This document shows positions 54,231-64,000 of a stretch of DNA of 64,000 nt, piece after piece. Within the stretch, counting starts at the first letter, position 1; each line of letters opens with the position of its first letter. Under the pieces are notes generated by a model. The model was not told the origin of the DNA, ran no database searches, and saw only the letters and a program-made list of their open reading frames with translations. A program made the translations under genes and the position numbers. This DNA is from Tricholoma matsutake (lineage: Eukaryota; Basidiomycota; Agaricomycetes; Agaricales; Tricholomataceae): the NCBI GenBank assembly GCA_026075535.2, contig AP026544.2:6572001-6636000 (forward strand), written 5' to 3'.

Positions 54231-55267
54231 ATGCCTGGTCCATCCAATATGAAGAAAAAACGGAAATCACAGGGGAAAGCACAGAAGAAGAAGAATGCTA
54301 AACCACACTACCCTTCGCTGGAAACCGGATGCGGTTCAAGCTCATCTACATCGCCCTCACCCACTCAACATCCAATAACTCCACCTCCGGTTCACGTAAT
54401 AACGTCAACGAAGAAGGCCACGTTGCATAGCGATGGTGGCTACTTCAATGAAGAACCTGAACCGCAGCTTACACCATTTATCTACGACCCGGGAACCGGG
54501 CCTCGTGTTCGTGATACACGCGCATTTCTGACCTCGCGTTACTTCTCCCAGCCGCCGGCCCTAGATGTGGGGAATGATGTGTTATACCGTCTATCATTTT
54601 GCTGATATGTAGACCAGGTACCGCTATGCGCAGAGTTCGCCCAAGAGGAGGTTCTGCAGATGTTGTATACTGTATTACCAGAGGAGACTGCCTTGGTACG
54701 TGGCTTCTACCCTGAAAGGATCAGCTCTTGATGAGTCTTTTACTGGTAGATCCTATGGTACAACAAAAGCCGTTCCACAAGTCGTATATGCCCTACTTGT
54801 CAAAGACTTTATCGCTTGGGCGACATCCTGCCAGACCACATCGACGACGAACCCGAACGCGTCCATAAACCTCCGTCTCCTCAACTGGAGCGCGAGCAGG
54901 AGCTCAGTGGACTTTGTATGTTGCTATTGCCAGTCTTTCTCGTCATTTGCCTTTAATTCCTACAGGTTCCCCTGTGTGCTTTATTCTCGCGTCGTTCAAT
55001 TATCCTGGCGCGATTAAATCCGCGTGGGGCCGCACAGGGGATGAAATGGACGACATGACTTGGGAGTTGCTAAATGGTCCCGGTGAAAATAATACTCAAG
55101 GGGATATTGGCTTAGGATTAGGGATGCTGGTAAAGATGACTCGTTTACACGATCTGGGTCTTGGGCAGCTTTGTTTGGGAGTTGATCACGGATTACCAGA
55201 TGGGGGTTACGAAGATGACGACTGGCCACCAGAAACCTCGTCTGCAGTTCAGTATCAAGTGCAGTAG
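54231..55267 (+). CDS. Orphan protein with a possible four-Cys zinc site
   Basis: Lys-rich start MPGPSNMKKKRKSQGKAQKK (likely nuclear), a Ser/Thr/Pro spacer, then FIYDPGTGPRVRDTRAFLTS, RYFSQPPALD, VPLCAEFAQEEVLQMLYTVL, PEETAL, ILWYNKSRSTSRICPTCQRL, YRLGDILPDHI, ERVHKPPSPQLEREQELSGL, CSPVCFILASFNYPGAIKSA, WGRTGDEMDDMTWELLNGPG, ending ETSSAVQYQVQ. Four short GT-AG introns restore a single frame. Two Cys pairs, CPTC and CSPVC, about 45 residues apart suggest a zinc ribbon. No family is recognised; it looks like a conserved fungal protein of unknown function. Stop at 55265-55267. Confidence 0.7.
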
Positions 55268-56589
55268 AAGGTATGTATATTGAAAGTGAGTGGTTGTATC
55301 CATTGCTCCGTTGCCTCTAGTTCACGTTGGTTATACCCAGTATATCATCTGTCATCGTTGTTCTCCTTGGTTGCTCCGTGCTAGGCATTTGTATTCTTAT
55401 CACTTTATCTAATGACATTGGTATACTTAAGATAAGTAAGTCTACTGGTGCGCACTGTCCATTCCTGTTACCTTGCTGAGAAATAGTGTCTTTGAAGCTA
55501 GTCGCCATCTATGCTCGGAGCCCTAATATGTTCATTGCTTCATGAGATCTCACTTCTCCACTGGTGTTTGATGTATGTGACGCCTCGAAACAGCTCTGTT
55601 ATACGTATCTGGTCATGACAAACCAACGACTTAGGACAACGACTAGTAATCAAAGGGCTTCCTTGCATTTGGACTTATCCTTCATATTGACAGGTGCATA
55701 ATTCACTGATGTCACATAGGTATGTTACTGTACGCACTTGTCATAGCGCTACTGTTTTCTTCATATCGTTATTCAGACAACTACCCAACGACTTGTGGCT
55801 ACAGGTCCCGCGGATCCATTTAACTGTTGCCCACTTGTCAACTTGGACCCCAAAGTCAGGCATGACAGACAAAGGACGGGACAGGAAGCGCAACTGGAGC
55901 AGGTCAATGATTATTGGTCGAACTTATCGATAAGATTGCTTCATTACAACAATCAGAGCAACCGACAGCCCCCTGGCATCATGACAACTTTGCAAGGAAG
56001 AATGGCCCTAGTCGCGAGAATAACCCGCTTAAGCAGATGCATATCGCGAGAAGTGGTATGGAACGAATGTTGTGGAAATTGACGAAAATTGAAGAGCCCG
56101 AGTACCGTTTGAACTGCTACTCGGTGATCCTATTCGACTCGGGACGTAGTTTCTATCACAGGCGTCGATAGGTCCGGAAGGGCTACAAAACAGTTTTAGA
56201 ATGCGCTGTGTTTTGATAGGCTCATCGGTAGAGTAGATAGCAGCGATGTGCAATTCGCTAAATTAAGAATTTTTGAGCCATGGATCCGCATGTATGAACC
56301 TCAAAATCTATTATATTCGGTGTCCGTGTAAGACTAGACTACTAAAAATACACTGGAGTTGATAATACAATGTGCTTCAAGGATGAAGGGAAAAGTTGGA
56401 AAGAAGAGAATTAATATATGAATACTGTGTGCTCGCCAATAGCATGATCAAAAGATGGACTATGTAAATGGACCGTACCCGGGAATATTCGTATATGATG
56501 TCGTCAGGAAACGCAAACCACTCAATGGCTGCGCTAGGAGTTCACCAACACCTCTCAACTCGGGAATGCTCAGACGAGGAGCGGAACTA
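55268..56589. other. Intergenic, nothing clearly recognised
   Basis: About 1.3 kb between convergent genes. Two plus-strand frames at 55795-56082 and 55914-56171 have protein-like stretches (for example DPKVRHDRQRTGQEAQLEQV and MHIARSGMERMLWKLTKIEE) but lie in different frames with no clean intron, so they may be one decayed gene. No terminal repeats were found. Confidence 0.4.
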
Positions 56590-58376
56590 TCACGATCGCT
56601 GAGTTCCGTTAGGCATTGCAGCCTTTGCATTGGCGCTAGGGGTTGTAATCGCACTAGATGTTCCAAACACGTCAGTACTAGTGGAGCTCGCACCAGCCTG
56701 CGAAGCCGTGTCAAGCTTAGAATTTGCGTTGCCTTTCCCCACAGCAACAGATGCCGAGTCAGATGCAGATGAGCCATTCCCGGTCGAGGCAGAAGTTGCA
56801 CTGTTGGTGACCGAACTGGCAGATGATGCTGCTGCTTTGCCTGTAGACGTTGTAGTAGGCAGGGTCGTGTCCACACTAGACGCGGCTTTCCCACCCCCTG
56901 AACCCTTGCCGCCTTTAACTGTCGTGGTAGTCGCGATTGACGAAGAGAACGTAGCGGGGGTTGAAGTAGTAGTGGTACTGGTGCTCGAAGCACTTTGAGG
57001 GGGTGCTGTGGTAGAAATGTTGCCTGAGCCGCCATTCGGTTGACCATTAGCAGTGACGGTGAACTGTTTAGAAAAAAAAAACGATCAGGAATCACAAGAA
57101 TACGAATGATATTAAGCAAAACATACATAAATCATATCATCAAGGGCTCCGTGCTGCGCAACAGGAACGAGGACAGGCTGATGGTTAGCAGCTGAGTTGA
57201 TGGATGAGAGCCTGTAGACGCCGACAGGAAGACCGTTTGGGACGTCGGCAGTCAGTATACCACCCTGAGCTGCATTGTTCAAGCCTTTGAAAAAGACAAA
57301 TTTCGTAGGGTCGGTGACAGTGGTTTGAGTTATGCTAGAAAGCTCTTCGATAACGACGTGAGAGTGACCCTGAATTTGGCCCTGCTTTAGAAACTGGGGA
57401 GCAGCAAAGTAATTGGTATTGGCGTTAACAAAGAAACCGGTTGCCATGTTCTTGATGGCCATTTTGATGGTGAAAGCAGTATTGGCCTTGAGAGTTCCGA
57501 GGTTTGGGGGATTCACGAACTTTGATGAAGGCATATTGGCGGTAGAGGGAATAACACCCATCGGGGCAGGATTGCACGACCCAGTGTTGATCTGCCGACC
57601 GTTCGTAATGGGCACCGTGACATTCAAGCAGAAATTAATGAAGTTGTTAGAGCTCGTTAGCGACGCGACTTGGCCGGGGGCGGGAACTTGTTGTCCGTCA
57701 TGGGCGAAGCCTGTGGCAATGACCTTGGGATCAAGAGCTGAAGAGGTGACAATCAGAACCCGATCAGTTGAGAACCAACAATACGATACCCACTGAGAGA
57801 AGTTTGGGGATCGGTTGCATTAGCCCCGTTGCTGCCGCTGTTGGCTTTGTTGCCGCCATTGTTGTTAACGTTGTTGCTGATGTTCCCCGTACTAGTGTTG
57901 TTGTTTCCGACTGAGGAAGATTAAGCAACGATAATGTTGAGAAACGATAACGACTCACGATTGTTCTGGCCATTATTACCAGTGCTTCCGTTATTGCCAT
58001 TAATACCACCTGAAAGAGCTCAAGCAGAGGCCTTGCTTCGCAGAAGATTGCAACCTACTGTTTTTGCTATTATTCCCTGAGAGTTGGTTGTTAACTAGCA
58101 TTTCACAAAACTGATCGAAATAGTGGTCGTTGACCATACCGTTTTGGTTTTTGTTTCCAGCATTAGAGATCGCGCTTGGTTGAGCAGTGACCGTCGTAGT
58201 TTGAAAGACAGTGCTTATACTCTGGGACTGATATTTATTAGAGAACAAATATTATACAAAGTGTAAAAATCAGAACGTACATTACACTGTTGCTGTGGAA
58301 GCGTGGGTGCACCATGTGCGGCAAACAATGACAGAGAAAGGGACGAGAAAGCCACCCAGAAATTACGAGAATGCAT
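56590..58376 (-). CDS. Secreted Asn/Gly-rich protein with Ser/Thr-rich tail
   Basis: Starts MHSRNFWVAFSSLSLSLFAA with a clear signal peptide and cleavage region near HGAPTLP. After an intron: VFQTTTVTAQPSAISNAGNK, DHYFDQFCEMLVNNQLSG, then short exons of almost pure Asn/Gly/Ser (58009-57959 is only 51 nt). The folded part reads LDPKVIATGFAHDGQQVPAP, GQVASLTSSNNFINFCLNVT, QINTGSCNPAPMGVIPSTAN, AFTIKMAIKNMATGFFVN, GQIQGHSHVVIEELSS, FVFFKGLNNAAQGGILTADV, YRLSSINSAANHQPVLVPVA, QHGALDDMIY, and the C-terminal ~150 residues are Ser/Thr/Ala-rich, as in heavily O-glycosylated or GPI-anchored wall proteins. The GHSHVV core is conserved in basidiomycete secreted proteins of unknown function. Stop at 56590-56592. 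Confidence 0.83.
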
Positions 58377-58983
58377 GACGTGATAAGAGAATGTTGTAAC
58401 AATGAAAGTGAAGTGCTAGAACTTGCAAGCCTGAAAGAAAAGACACCAGTGTCGGGCGTTCGTAGTCTTTGGAAGCGCACTAGGCGACAGGGGACAGAGG
58501 AAATGAACTTCAGGCACACCAAATTGAACATTCTTATAGTTGAAGGCTTGAGCGAAGTCACGGTGGCCTTTGTTTATGTAAAATTCCATGACAACCATTG
58601 AAAGCCTTTAAACCCCACAGTCACAACAATGCAAATGGGGTTGCCCACTAGTCACTCGCCGTGAGCGACGAGGGCCATTCGAAAACAGCCCTGGCAGTGT
58701 ACTTACTTGCCTGTATACACGCCGCTATGCCCGGTTGCAACTTTGACTGGTCTCCTTTGCCTAATCCAGGCAAAAAGATTGTTCCGAACACTCCTCTAGG
58801 TTAATAACTTGCAAATCTGTGTGCTGCATGTCGGAAAGCCGCAGAGATGTGACGGTGTAATGCGGCCATACGGCCCGGAGGACAATCGATAATAGATAAA
58901 CCCTCGGTGAACCCTGGTAAACCCACGCTGATTGCTTATTAGGAGGCTTGTCTACTTGCCTGTACTTGCTTAATTCACCAAAT
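58377..58983. other. Divergent intergenic region
   Basis: About 600 bp shared as upstream region by the secreted-protein gene and the YCII-like gene. No gene, repeat or RNA was recognised. Confidence 0.4.
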
Positions 58984-59487
58984 ATGTCTACGCCCACTCT
59001 TCACACATTCGTGGTCTACGCACCAGATAACACGGAGCCAGGCACTTCCGAGAAGCGTCTTTCAGTTAGGTCGCAGCATGTGGTGGTAGCAAAGGCACTT
59101 CAAAGTGAAGGAATTCTTAGTACGCCCATCATAATCTACTCGTCCATCCTATGCCCCACCAATCATGTCTTGTGGGATTAGGTGTAGCTGGATGGCTGGG
59201 CCCAGAATTCCTTGCTCCTGGACCAGACCAGAAGATGGTCGGATCACTGTTCATCTACAGAGCTGAAAGTATCGAAGCGTAAGGGGATAATTAGGTCTTG
59301 ACATGTATCAGAGCTCATATGTGTTCCAGGGTAAAGCAGATTGTCGAAACAGACATCTATTATACAACGGGTGTTGTGAGTGATCTGTTATCCTTCTTGC
59401 ATGCCATCCTCCCTACATTCTCGAGTATAGTGGGACAAAGAAAGGATCGTCATTTCACTTTTCGGAAGTGCATTCCCATTGCCTTGA
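58984..59487 (+). CDS. YCII-domain protein
   Basis: Small ferredoxin-fold protein of the YCII family. MSTPTLHTFVVYAPDNTEPG, TSEKRLSVRSQHVVVAKALQ, SEGIL joins by introns to SVAGWLGPEFLAPGPDQKMV, GSLFIYRAESIEAVKQIVET, DIYYTTGV and WDKERIVISLFGSAFPLP, stop at 59485-59487. The conserved His (HVVVAKAL region) and the DIYYTTGVW block fit the family, whose fungal members are uncharacterised and occur in mitochondrial or metabolic settings. Length about 120 residues, normal. Confidence 0.85.
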
Positions 59488-60315
59488 ACGAGGTTGGTAT
59501 TTTGACATGTACTTGTATGCTTGTTCGCAATGGCCATGGAACAGATCACTTGAAGCCGTTTCTGAGTATGGAGCAGGATATCAAGCCACGTACAAACAAT
59601 ACTCTGCCTGTAACCTTCTGTTTTTTTTCTTATCCCTTTAGCCAAAGTGCTCCAAGCTATTGATTGGCTAGAGCAATTGATCTATTTCTTAAAATTGACA
59701 GAGTTATATTATAAATGTTGGGCTTTGTATAGTTGCACTTGTTATATCTGAGTTTGAGTCCAGTGTAAAATATTGTTTGTTAATTGGGTTTAAACTATTG
59801 TTTACTCAAGGCTAATCATTGTGAGGGATCCTGACCACATAGCCCATTACCATGCCATTTCCATGCCCCTTTCTCGAGGTAACACACTTTGCATAACACC
59901 TCACAAGCTTCCAGCTCCTTCTCATCATATGTACTGCCATGTCAGCTTTCCTCACTATGACGACATCAGTCTCACTTGCTTTGTTATGTATTCACCCATG
60001 GCACGAGAGTCTTTTGTCGCTTCCTTCTTCTCTTACTCTCATGCCTTGGGTGCATCTTCCTTTCTTTGATCGGTCACTCCCTTCTTATCTACTCTTGTGC
60101 ATGTAACTTCTGAATTTGCGCTTACTGCAATCAAATCATGGGAACACCACTGATTTCAGGGCACGCCCATCTTCTGGCTACCTCTCCCAGCTATTTTCAT
60201 CTCCCGAACGAGTGATTAGCATATTGCAAATAATATTTTCCAAGGTTTGTGGGGAAATTGTTAGGAAACTGCCCCATTACCTAATAAAATTTCATTTTTA
60301 TTTTACTATGTTGAA

Positions 60316-60350
60316 TTATGCCCAATGATGCCCAATGATGCCAAATGACG
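60316..60350. repeat. Short tandem repeat, unit about 11 bp
   Basis: TGCCCAATGATGCCCAATGATGCC-type units are repeated nearly three times, followed by a diverged TGCCAAATGACG copy. A second small tandem, ATGTATGCACATGTATGCACATG, lies at about 60391-60416. Confidence 0.7.
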
Positions 60351-60699
60351 CTACACTTTGATAGCATGAGAATTTTATTTCGCATGCATCAAGATGTATG
60401 CACATGTATGCACATGTTGGTAACAACAATATGTACAATATATGTAACATAGTATATAAACCCTAAATATACACCTAGGGGACCCCAGTTGTGTTCTAGG
60501 TATTCTACCTATGCTTGTGGTGTGAATGGCCTATCTCAACAAACTCATCTATAAATAACCCCTCGCATCAAAACCATCAATTCCCCCATCACACGTGTGG
60601 ATCCCGCCCCCTTCTTGTAGAGAGAACCTGCACGGTCTTAGCTAGTGTCACCCTAACAGAAATAGGGTTGCAGAAAAAATAGGTATTTTATTACCATGC

Positions 60700-60765
60700 C
60701 TTTATTTACTGGTAATTTACCAGTAATTTACTGGACCCCTCTGCAGGGTAGTAATTTACCAGGTC
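60700..60765. repeat. Palindromic GGTAATTTACC cluster
   Basis: Three copies of the self-complementary core GGTAATTTACC or its variant TGGTAATTTACCAG occur within 65 bp, alternating orientation. Such sequences are known to me from transposon-rich mushroom DNA; here they lie just upstream of the Ulp1-like relic. Confidence 0.55.
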
Positions 60766-60855
60766 ATATGTCACATGTTCTGTAATATATGAGCTTGATA
60801 TGAGCATCAATTGACTGAGGGCACAAATCAAAGATACAATTTTTAAAATACATGA

Positions 60856-62000
60856 ATGAGTTCCATTTTCCGTTCTTGTCAAGCCATGGAAAACATCCCA
60901 GAATATGTCAAAGGGAACATTCTACCATTCAATAGCCTTAATCTTCTGGAAATTTCCTCCTTCATAACTCCACCCATAACATCAAACCCCCCATGCTTGC
61001 TTCTTACAGAAGAGCTCCTCTCAAAAAAATCAAGCATGGTTGAAAATGCTGTCTCAGCACGTGTTCTACTACATTTACAGGTCCCTAACAAAGAGGATAC
61101 CAATGAGATCAAGATCAGGGCTGAGGAGGCAAAGCAGAATGGATATGTTTCATTCATCTACCCAGTGAGTACAGATGCAACATTACAGCTACCATTCTGG
61201 GTCCTTGAATTTTGGGAAGCTGTGCATCAAGTTGTATCCACAAAAGCCCTCTGGAGGACAGCCATTCAGTGGATATGATCAAATGGAGAGCTATGGGCAC
61301 TGAAATACCTCAAGCAACTACCATGGAAGGACACTGTGGAACTACAGAGGAGTCAGTCAAGGATCTTGCACCATTGTGTTCAGAGAAATGGCTTGCAACA
61401 AGACATATGGACCTGTTCAGACAAGTACTCCAGGATCAATTGCATTCAGCAGGCATTAACTCAACCTTCATCCTTGAAACAACAACCTTCGACAAGCTGC
61501 TGACAATATACAGATATGATGCAATGACATATCTTGAAAAGCGGTCTGCCTCCCATATTTGAAAACTTGGAGAAGCTCTTACTAGCAGAATATATACAAA
61601 AATTGCCATGAGCGTCTCGGTCTGAGTTGAGGCTGGCCAAACAGCTGTGCCCACCGATTCAGAACCAGGAAATCACTGGGTGACAGCCATCCTTGATGTC
61701 GAGGCATTATTGATCTCATATGGAGACTCGTATAGGCTTCCACCACCAATCGAGCTACATGACATGTTGCAGTGGTGGTCAAGTCATCATTGAGCAGAAA
61801 CATTCCAGTGGGTGGACCTACCCAGCTCTTTACAATCTGATAACATCTTCTGCCCAATCCTCAGTGTGAATAGCATGGCACATGCACTCCTGCCCGCAGT
61901 GTTTCCCCTCATACCTGAAGATGGTATTTCAGCACACATCAATATGTTGATATTTATCGTGAATTACCTGAAACAGATGAGCTTGGTTTGTGACAAATAG
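60856..62000 (+). pseudogene. Decayed transposon-borne gene with Ulp1-type (C48) protease end
   Basis: An open frame of 140 codons (60856-61278, LPFWVLEFWEAVHQVVSTKA and similar) is followed by further coding stretches broken by stops and frame changes. Around 61650-61800 the sequence reads SEPGNHWVTAILDVEALLIS and YGDSYRLPPPIELHDMLQWW, the His/Asp region of Ulp1/C48 cysteine proteases. After a stop it continues FQWVDLPSSLQSDN and IFCPILSVNSMAHALLP, matching the Cys region. Ulp1-like domains are carried by several mushroom DNA transposons. The remnant ends just before the LTR at 62053. Boundaries are approximate. Confidence 0.65.
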
Positions 62001-62052
62001 TATTTTATTGGGAAAAAGACTTACAAAACAACCTATGGCAGGAGACCATTGG

Positions 62053-62478
62053 TGTAAGGGGACTAAGGGGGTGCCCTGTGTGTTTTTCCTATTTTTTATG
62101 TTCGTCCCATATTTTTCCCCACCTCATTTCCTTCTATTCTTCATTTTCTATGATTTTTCCGGATTTTATTACTAATTTTCCCTTGCTATCATGTTTGTAT
62201 ATGTTGACACTTTTATATTTAGAGGCGGAGTACCCCTTCCGACACATACCCCTTGGTATGATGTCATTCGGCGGCCTTGATCCGCCTATCTCCACCTTTT
62301 TCTATTTTTAGGTTATATTTGATTTTTGTCGTCTTCACATATACTGGGCATCAGCAAGGGGATCCTTAGAGTTTTCTCTTCGGATTTCCCTTTGCTAGGT
62401 GCGCCCCCAATGCCTGTATTATGTAGTATAATTTTAACTTCGGATTTCCCTTTGCTAGAGGCTTAGGTTGCCCTTATA
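62053..62478 (+). repeat. 5' LTR of a Ty3/Gypsy retrotransposon
   Basis: Begins TGTAAGGGGACTAAGG and ends GCCCTTATA, an 8-bp inverted repeat (TGTAAGGG / CCCTTATA, one mismatch), giving 426 bp. It contains a direct repeat of CTTCGGATTTCCCTTTGCTAG near 62379 and 62439. The gag start follows about 170 bp downstream. The matching 3' LTR and target-site duplication are outside the window, so the limits rest on the terminal repeat alone. Confidence 0.65.
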
Positions 62479-62644
62479 GTAGAAAACTCTCCCCTAAGGC
62501 CCGAAAATCGCGAACGCGCTGCCCAAAATAGGCAGGTACGGACTGGACGACGCTTCCCAAAGCTCCACAGAGTCCCTACACACCGTTCCAGATACTCTCG
62601 CCTTTATTGCGCCGCCATTGTCGCCAAACGCGCTCCCTAGCGAC

Positions 62645-63763
62645 ATGGACGCATCAGAACGCTTCGACGCGCTTGAAAGCGATGTTTCCGGAATGCGCGC
62701 GCAAATCGACTCGCTTAAATCTACGATTGAAAACTTCGTTAGGACCCTCCAGGCTAACCCTACGACTAATAGTTCCCCCTTCACGACTCCAAGCGCACCC
62801 AACAACGATGTTTTGCCAAACGCGTCCACTAAGGAATGTGCCCAGATCAAACCGTCCCCCCCCGCCGAATTTAATGGTGCACGTGCGCAGGGACGTGCAT
62901 TCCTTAATTCCTGTGAGTTATACATTAGTCTCCAGTCGCATCAATTCGTCGATGAGGCTGCAAAAATTTATTGGGCCTTCACATACATGAAATCTGAACG
63001 CGCCTATCTCTATGTGGACCGTATCCTACGTCAAACTAAAGAACTCGGTTCTCTACCTTTCTCCACTTGGGGTGACTTTCGAGCTGAGTTCGTACGCCAC
63101 TTCTGCCCCCTCAATGAACGCCACCGAGCAGTGACACGACTTGAGTCATCCACTTACCACCAGGGACGTCGATCCATGGACGACTATATCGATGAGTTCA
63201 AGGATTTGGTGGACATGGCAGGGTATGGGAGTGGGTTACCAGTGGTGGTGAAGTTCCGACGGGGACTCAACTGAGAAATTCAGGACCAGATTGCACAGAT
63301 GTTGGAAGGGCGCCCAGCGGACGATGATATCCTTGCTTGGTATGAAGCTGCTTCACTCTGTGACGAGAACCGACTCACAAATGTGGTGTTTAATGCTGCA
63401 TTCCGTGCTCCAACTACCACTCATACACCCTACACCTTCAATCGAAGCCTCCCCCGCCCTAACCCCATTCCTGCTCGTCAAACTCCCACACCAGCTGTCA
63501 ATATCCCAGTACCAATGGATGTTGATGCAGCCCGCAGCCGTGCACGTAAGTTGGATCTCTGCTACCGTTGTGGGGAACCTGGACACAGGGCTGGAGTGTG
63601 TCCCCATCGTCAGGATATCCGCATGCTCACCCCCAAGGGACGAGACGAACTCCTGCAAGATCTGTTGGCACTTGTAGATGTTGAGGAAGCGAAGGATCAA
63701 GTTGCAGAGGAGGTTAAGCTGGAAGTTGTAGAGGAGCAGGATTTTCCTATTTGCAGCGAGTGA
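62645..63763 (+). pseudogene. Retrotransposon Gag with in-frame stop
   Basis: From the ATG at 62645: MDASERFDALESDVSGMRAQ (coiled coil), PPAEFNGARAQGRAFLNSC, YWAFTYMKSERAYLYVDRIL, FSTWGDFRAEFVRHFCPLNE, RRSMDDYIDEFKDLVDMAGY, then a TGA at 63272-63274, and in the same frame onward AQMLEGRPADDDILAWYEAA and the zinc knuckle CYRCGEPGHRAGVCPH (CX2CX4HX4C). It ends at 63761-63763. The internal TGA may come from a CGA-to-TGA transition. I leave the sequence as found. Confidence 0.8.
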
Positions 63764-64000
63764 ATCGTACGCCCTCACTGCCTGTCCATAACCACTTTGA
63801 AGTCTTGTCAGTTGAATCCCTGGAGAATGAATCCATTTCTGTGACTGCTCCCCTCTCTGACCCTTCGAAGTTGGCTAAAGACGTACCTGCTCTCCCCATC
63901 TCTCCTTCTACTCCACATCCCAAAATTAAATCATGGGAGCGTAAACTACCACGCAAGTATATTGTGGCATCCACTCCCTCTGCACATTCCTTAAACCTAG

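Larger units (their letters stand above)
59488..60855. other. AT-rich repeat flank without genes
   Basis: About 1.4 kb of AT-rich DNA leading into the transposon remnant. It holds short tandem repeats (60316-60350, 60390-60418) and a palindromic GGTAATTTACCAG cluster (60700-60765). No coding sequence was recognised. Confidence 0.5.
62053..64000 (+). mobile_element. Ty3/Gypsy LTR retrotransposon (3' part beyond window)
   Basis: Consists of the 5' LTR, a leader and a gag frame, then the beginning of a second frame shifted by -1 from 63757 (VNRTPSLPVHNHFEVL, ending with IKSWERKLPRK), probably the start of pol. The element runs off the right edge. It lies next to an older Ulp1-like remnant, suggesting insertion into repeat-rich DNA. 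Confidence 0.8.

Noticed and set aside
55795..56171. Two overlapping plus-strand frames that might be one gene
   Set aside because: The frames differ and no GT-AG intron joins them cleanly; kept only as a remark on the intergenic region.
56630..56998. 122-codon plus-strand open frame rich in Val/Ala/Glu
   Set aside because: Antisense of the Ser/Thr-rich tail of the secreted protein.
56460..57128. 222-codon minus-strand frame rich in Leu/Arg/Pro
   Set aside because: Out-of-frame reading of the same Ser/Thr-rich exon; no start or domain.

Overview
The window is nuclear DNA of a mushroom-forming fungus (Agaricomycete basidiomycete). Genes are split by many introns of about 45-80 bp. Housekeeping proteins are close to basidiomycete and general fungal versions. 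Several gene types are typical of mushroom genomes: a Ser/Thr-rich secreted protein, an HSPA12-like Hsp70, a Ty3/Gypsy element with TGTAAGGG-type LTR ends, and a decayed Ulp1-protease element. No bacterial-style operons, rRNA genes or convincing tRNAs were seen. All assignments come from reading translated exons and splice sites by eye; no database was searched.

Layout. 1-1815 (+): 3' part of an UNC93-like membrane protein. 1.8-3.9 kb: gene-free, with transposon-end-like repeats. 3.9-8.8 kb (-): ERCC6L2-type SNF2 helicase. 9.0-9.9 kb (-): UBE2G1-type ubiquitin-conjugating enzyme (E2). 11.1-15.3 kb (+): RNA polymerase III second-largest subunit. 15.6-16.5 kb (+): UBE2G2/Ubc7-type E2. 16.7-18.3 kb (-): D-arabinono-1,4-lactone oxidase. 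19.0-22.1 kb (-): HSPA12-like Hsp70. 23.3-23.7 kb (+): small unrecognised protein. 24.1-26.8 kb (-): Noc2. 27.0-28.9 kb (-): METTL14-type MT-A70 protein. 30.3-31.8 kb (+): a chromodomain protein carrying what looks like the helical domain of phage-type DNA-base hypermodification enzymes. 32.1-39.1 kb (+): Nup192. 39.2-41.0 kb (+): FEN1. 41.4-43.0 kb (-): Sen54. 43.2-44.2 kb (-): Sft2. 44.2-49.7 kb: gene-poor, with two diverged copies of a ~1.3 kb repeat around one small possible gene. 49.8-53.6 kb (+): cytosolic leucyl-tRNA synthetase. 54.2-55.3 kb (+): orphan with a possible zinc ribbon. 56.6-58.4 kb (-): secreted Asn/Gly- and Ser/Thr-rich protein. 59.0-59.5 kb (+): YCII-like protein. 59.5-64 kb: repeat territory, with an Ulp1-like relic followed by the 5' LTR and gag of a Ty3/Gypsy retrotransposon that leaves the window.

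Most genes act independently (transcription, rRNA processing, nuclear pore, replication, tRNA splicing, translation, ERAD, vesicle traffic). The most unusual item is the chromodomain/DNA-base-modification fusion at 30.3-31.8 kb, next to and divergent from the METTL14-like gene. Other points of note are 7-, 10- and 17-nt microexons, a splice problem in the SNF2 Walker A motif, and an Hsp70 beginning Met-Gly-Cys-Cys.
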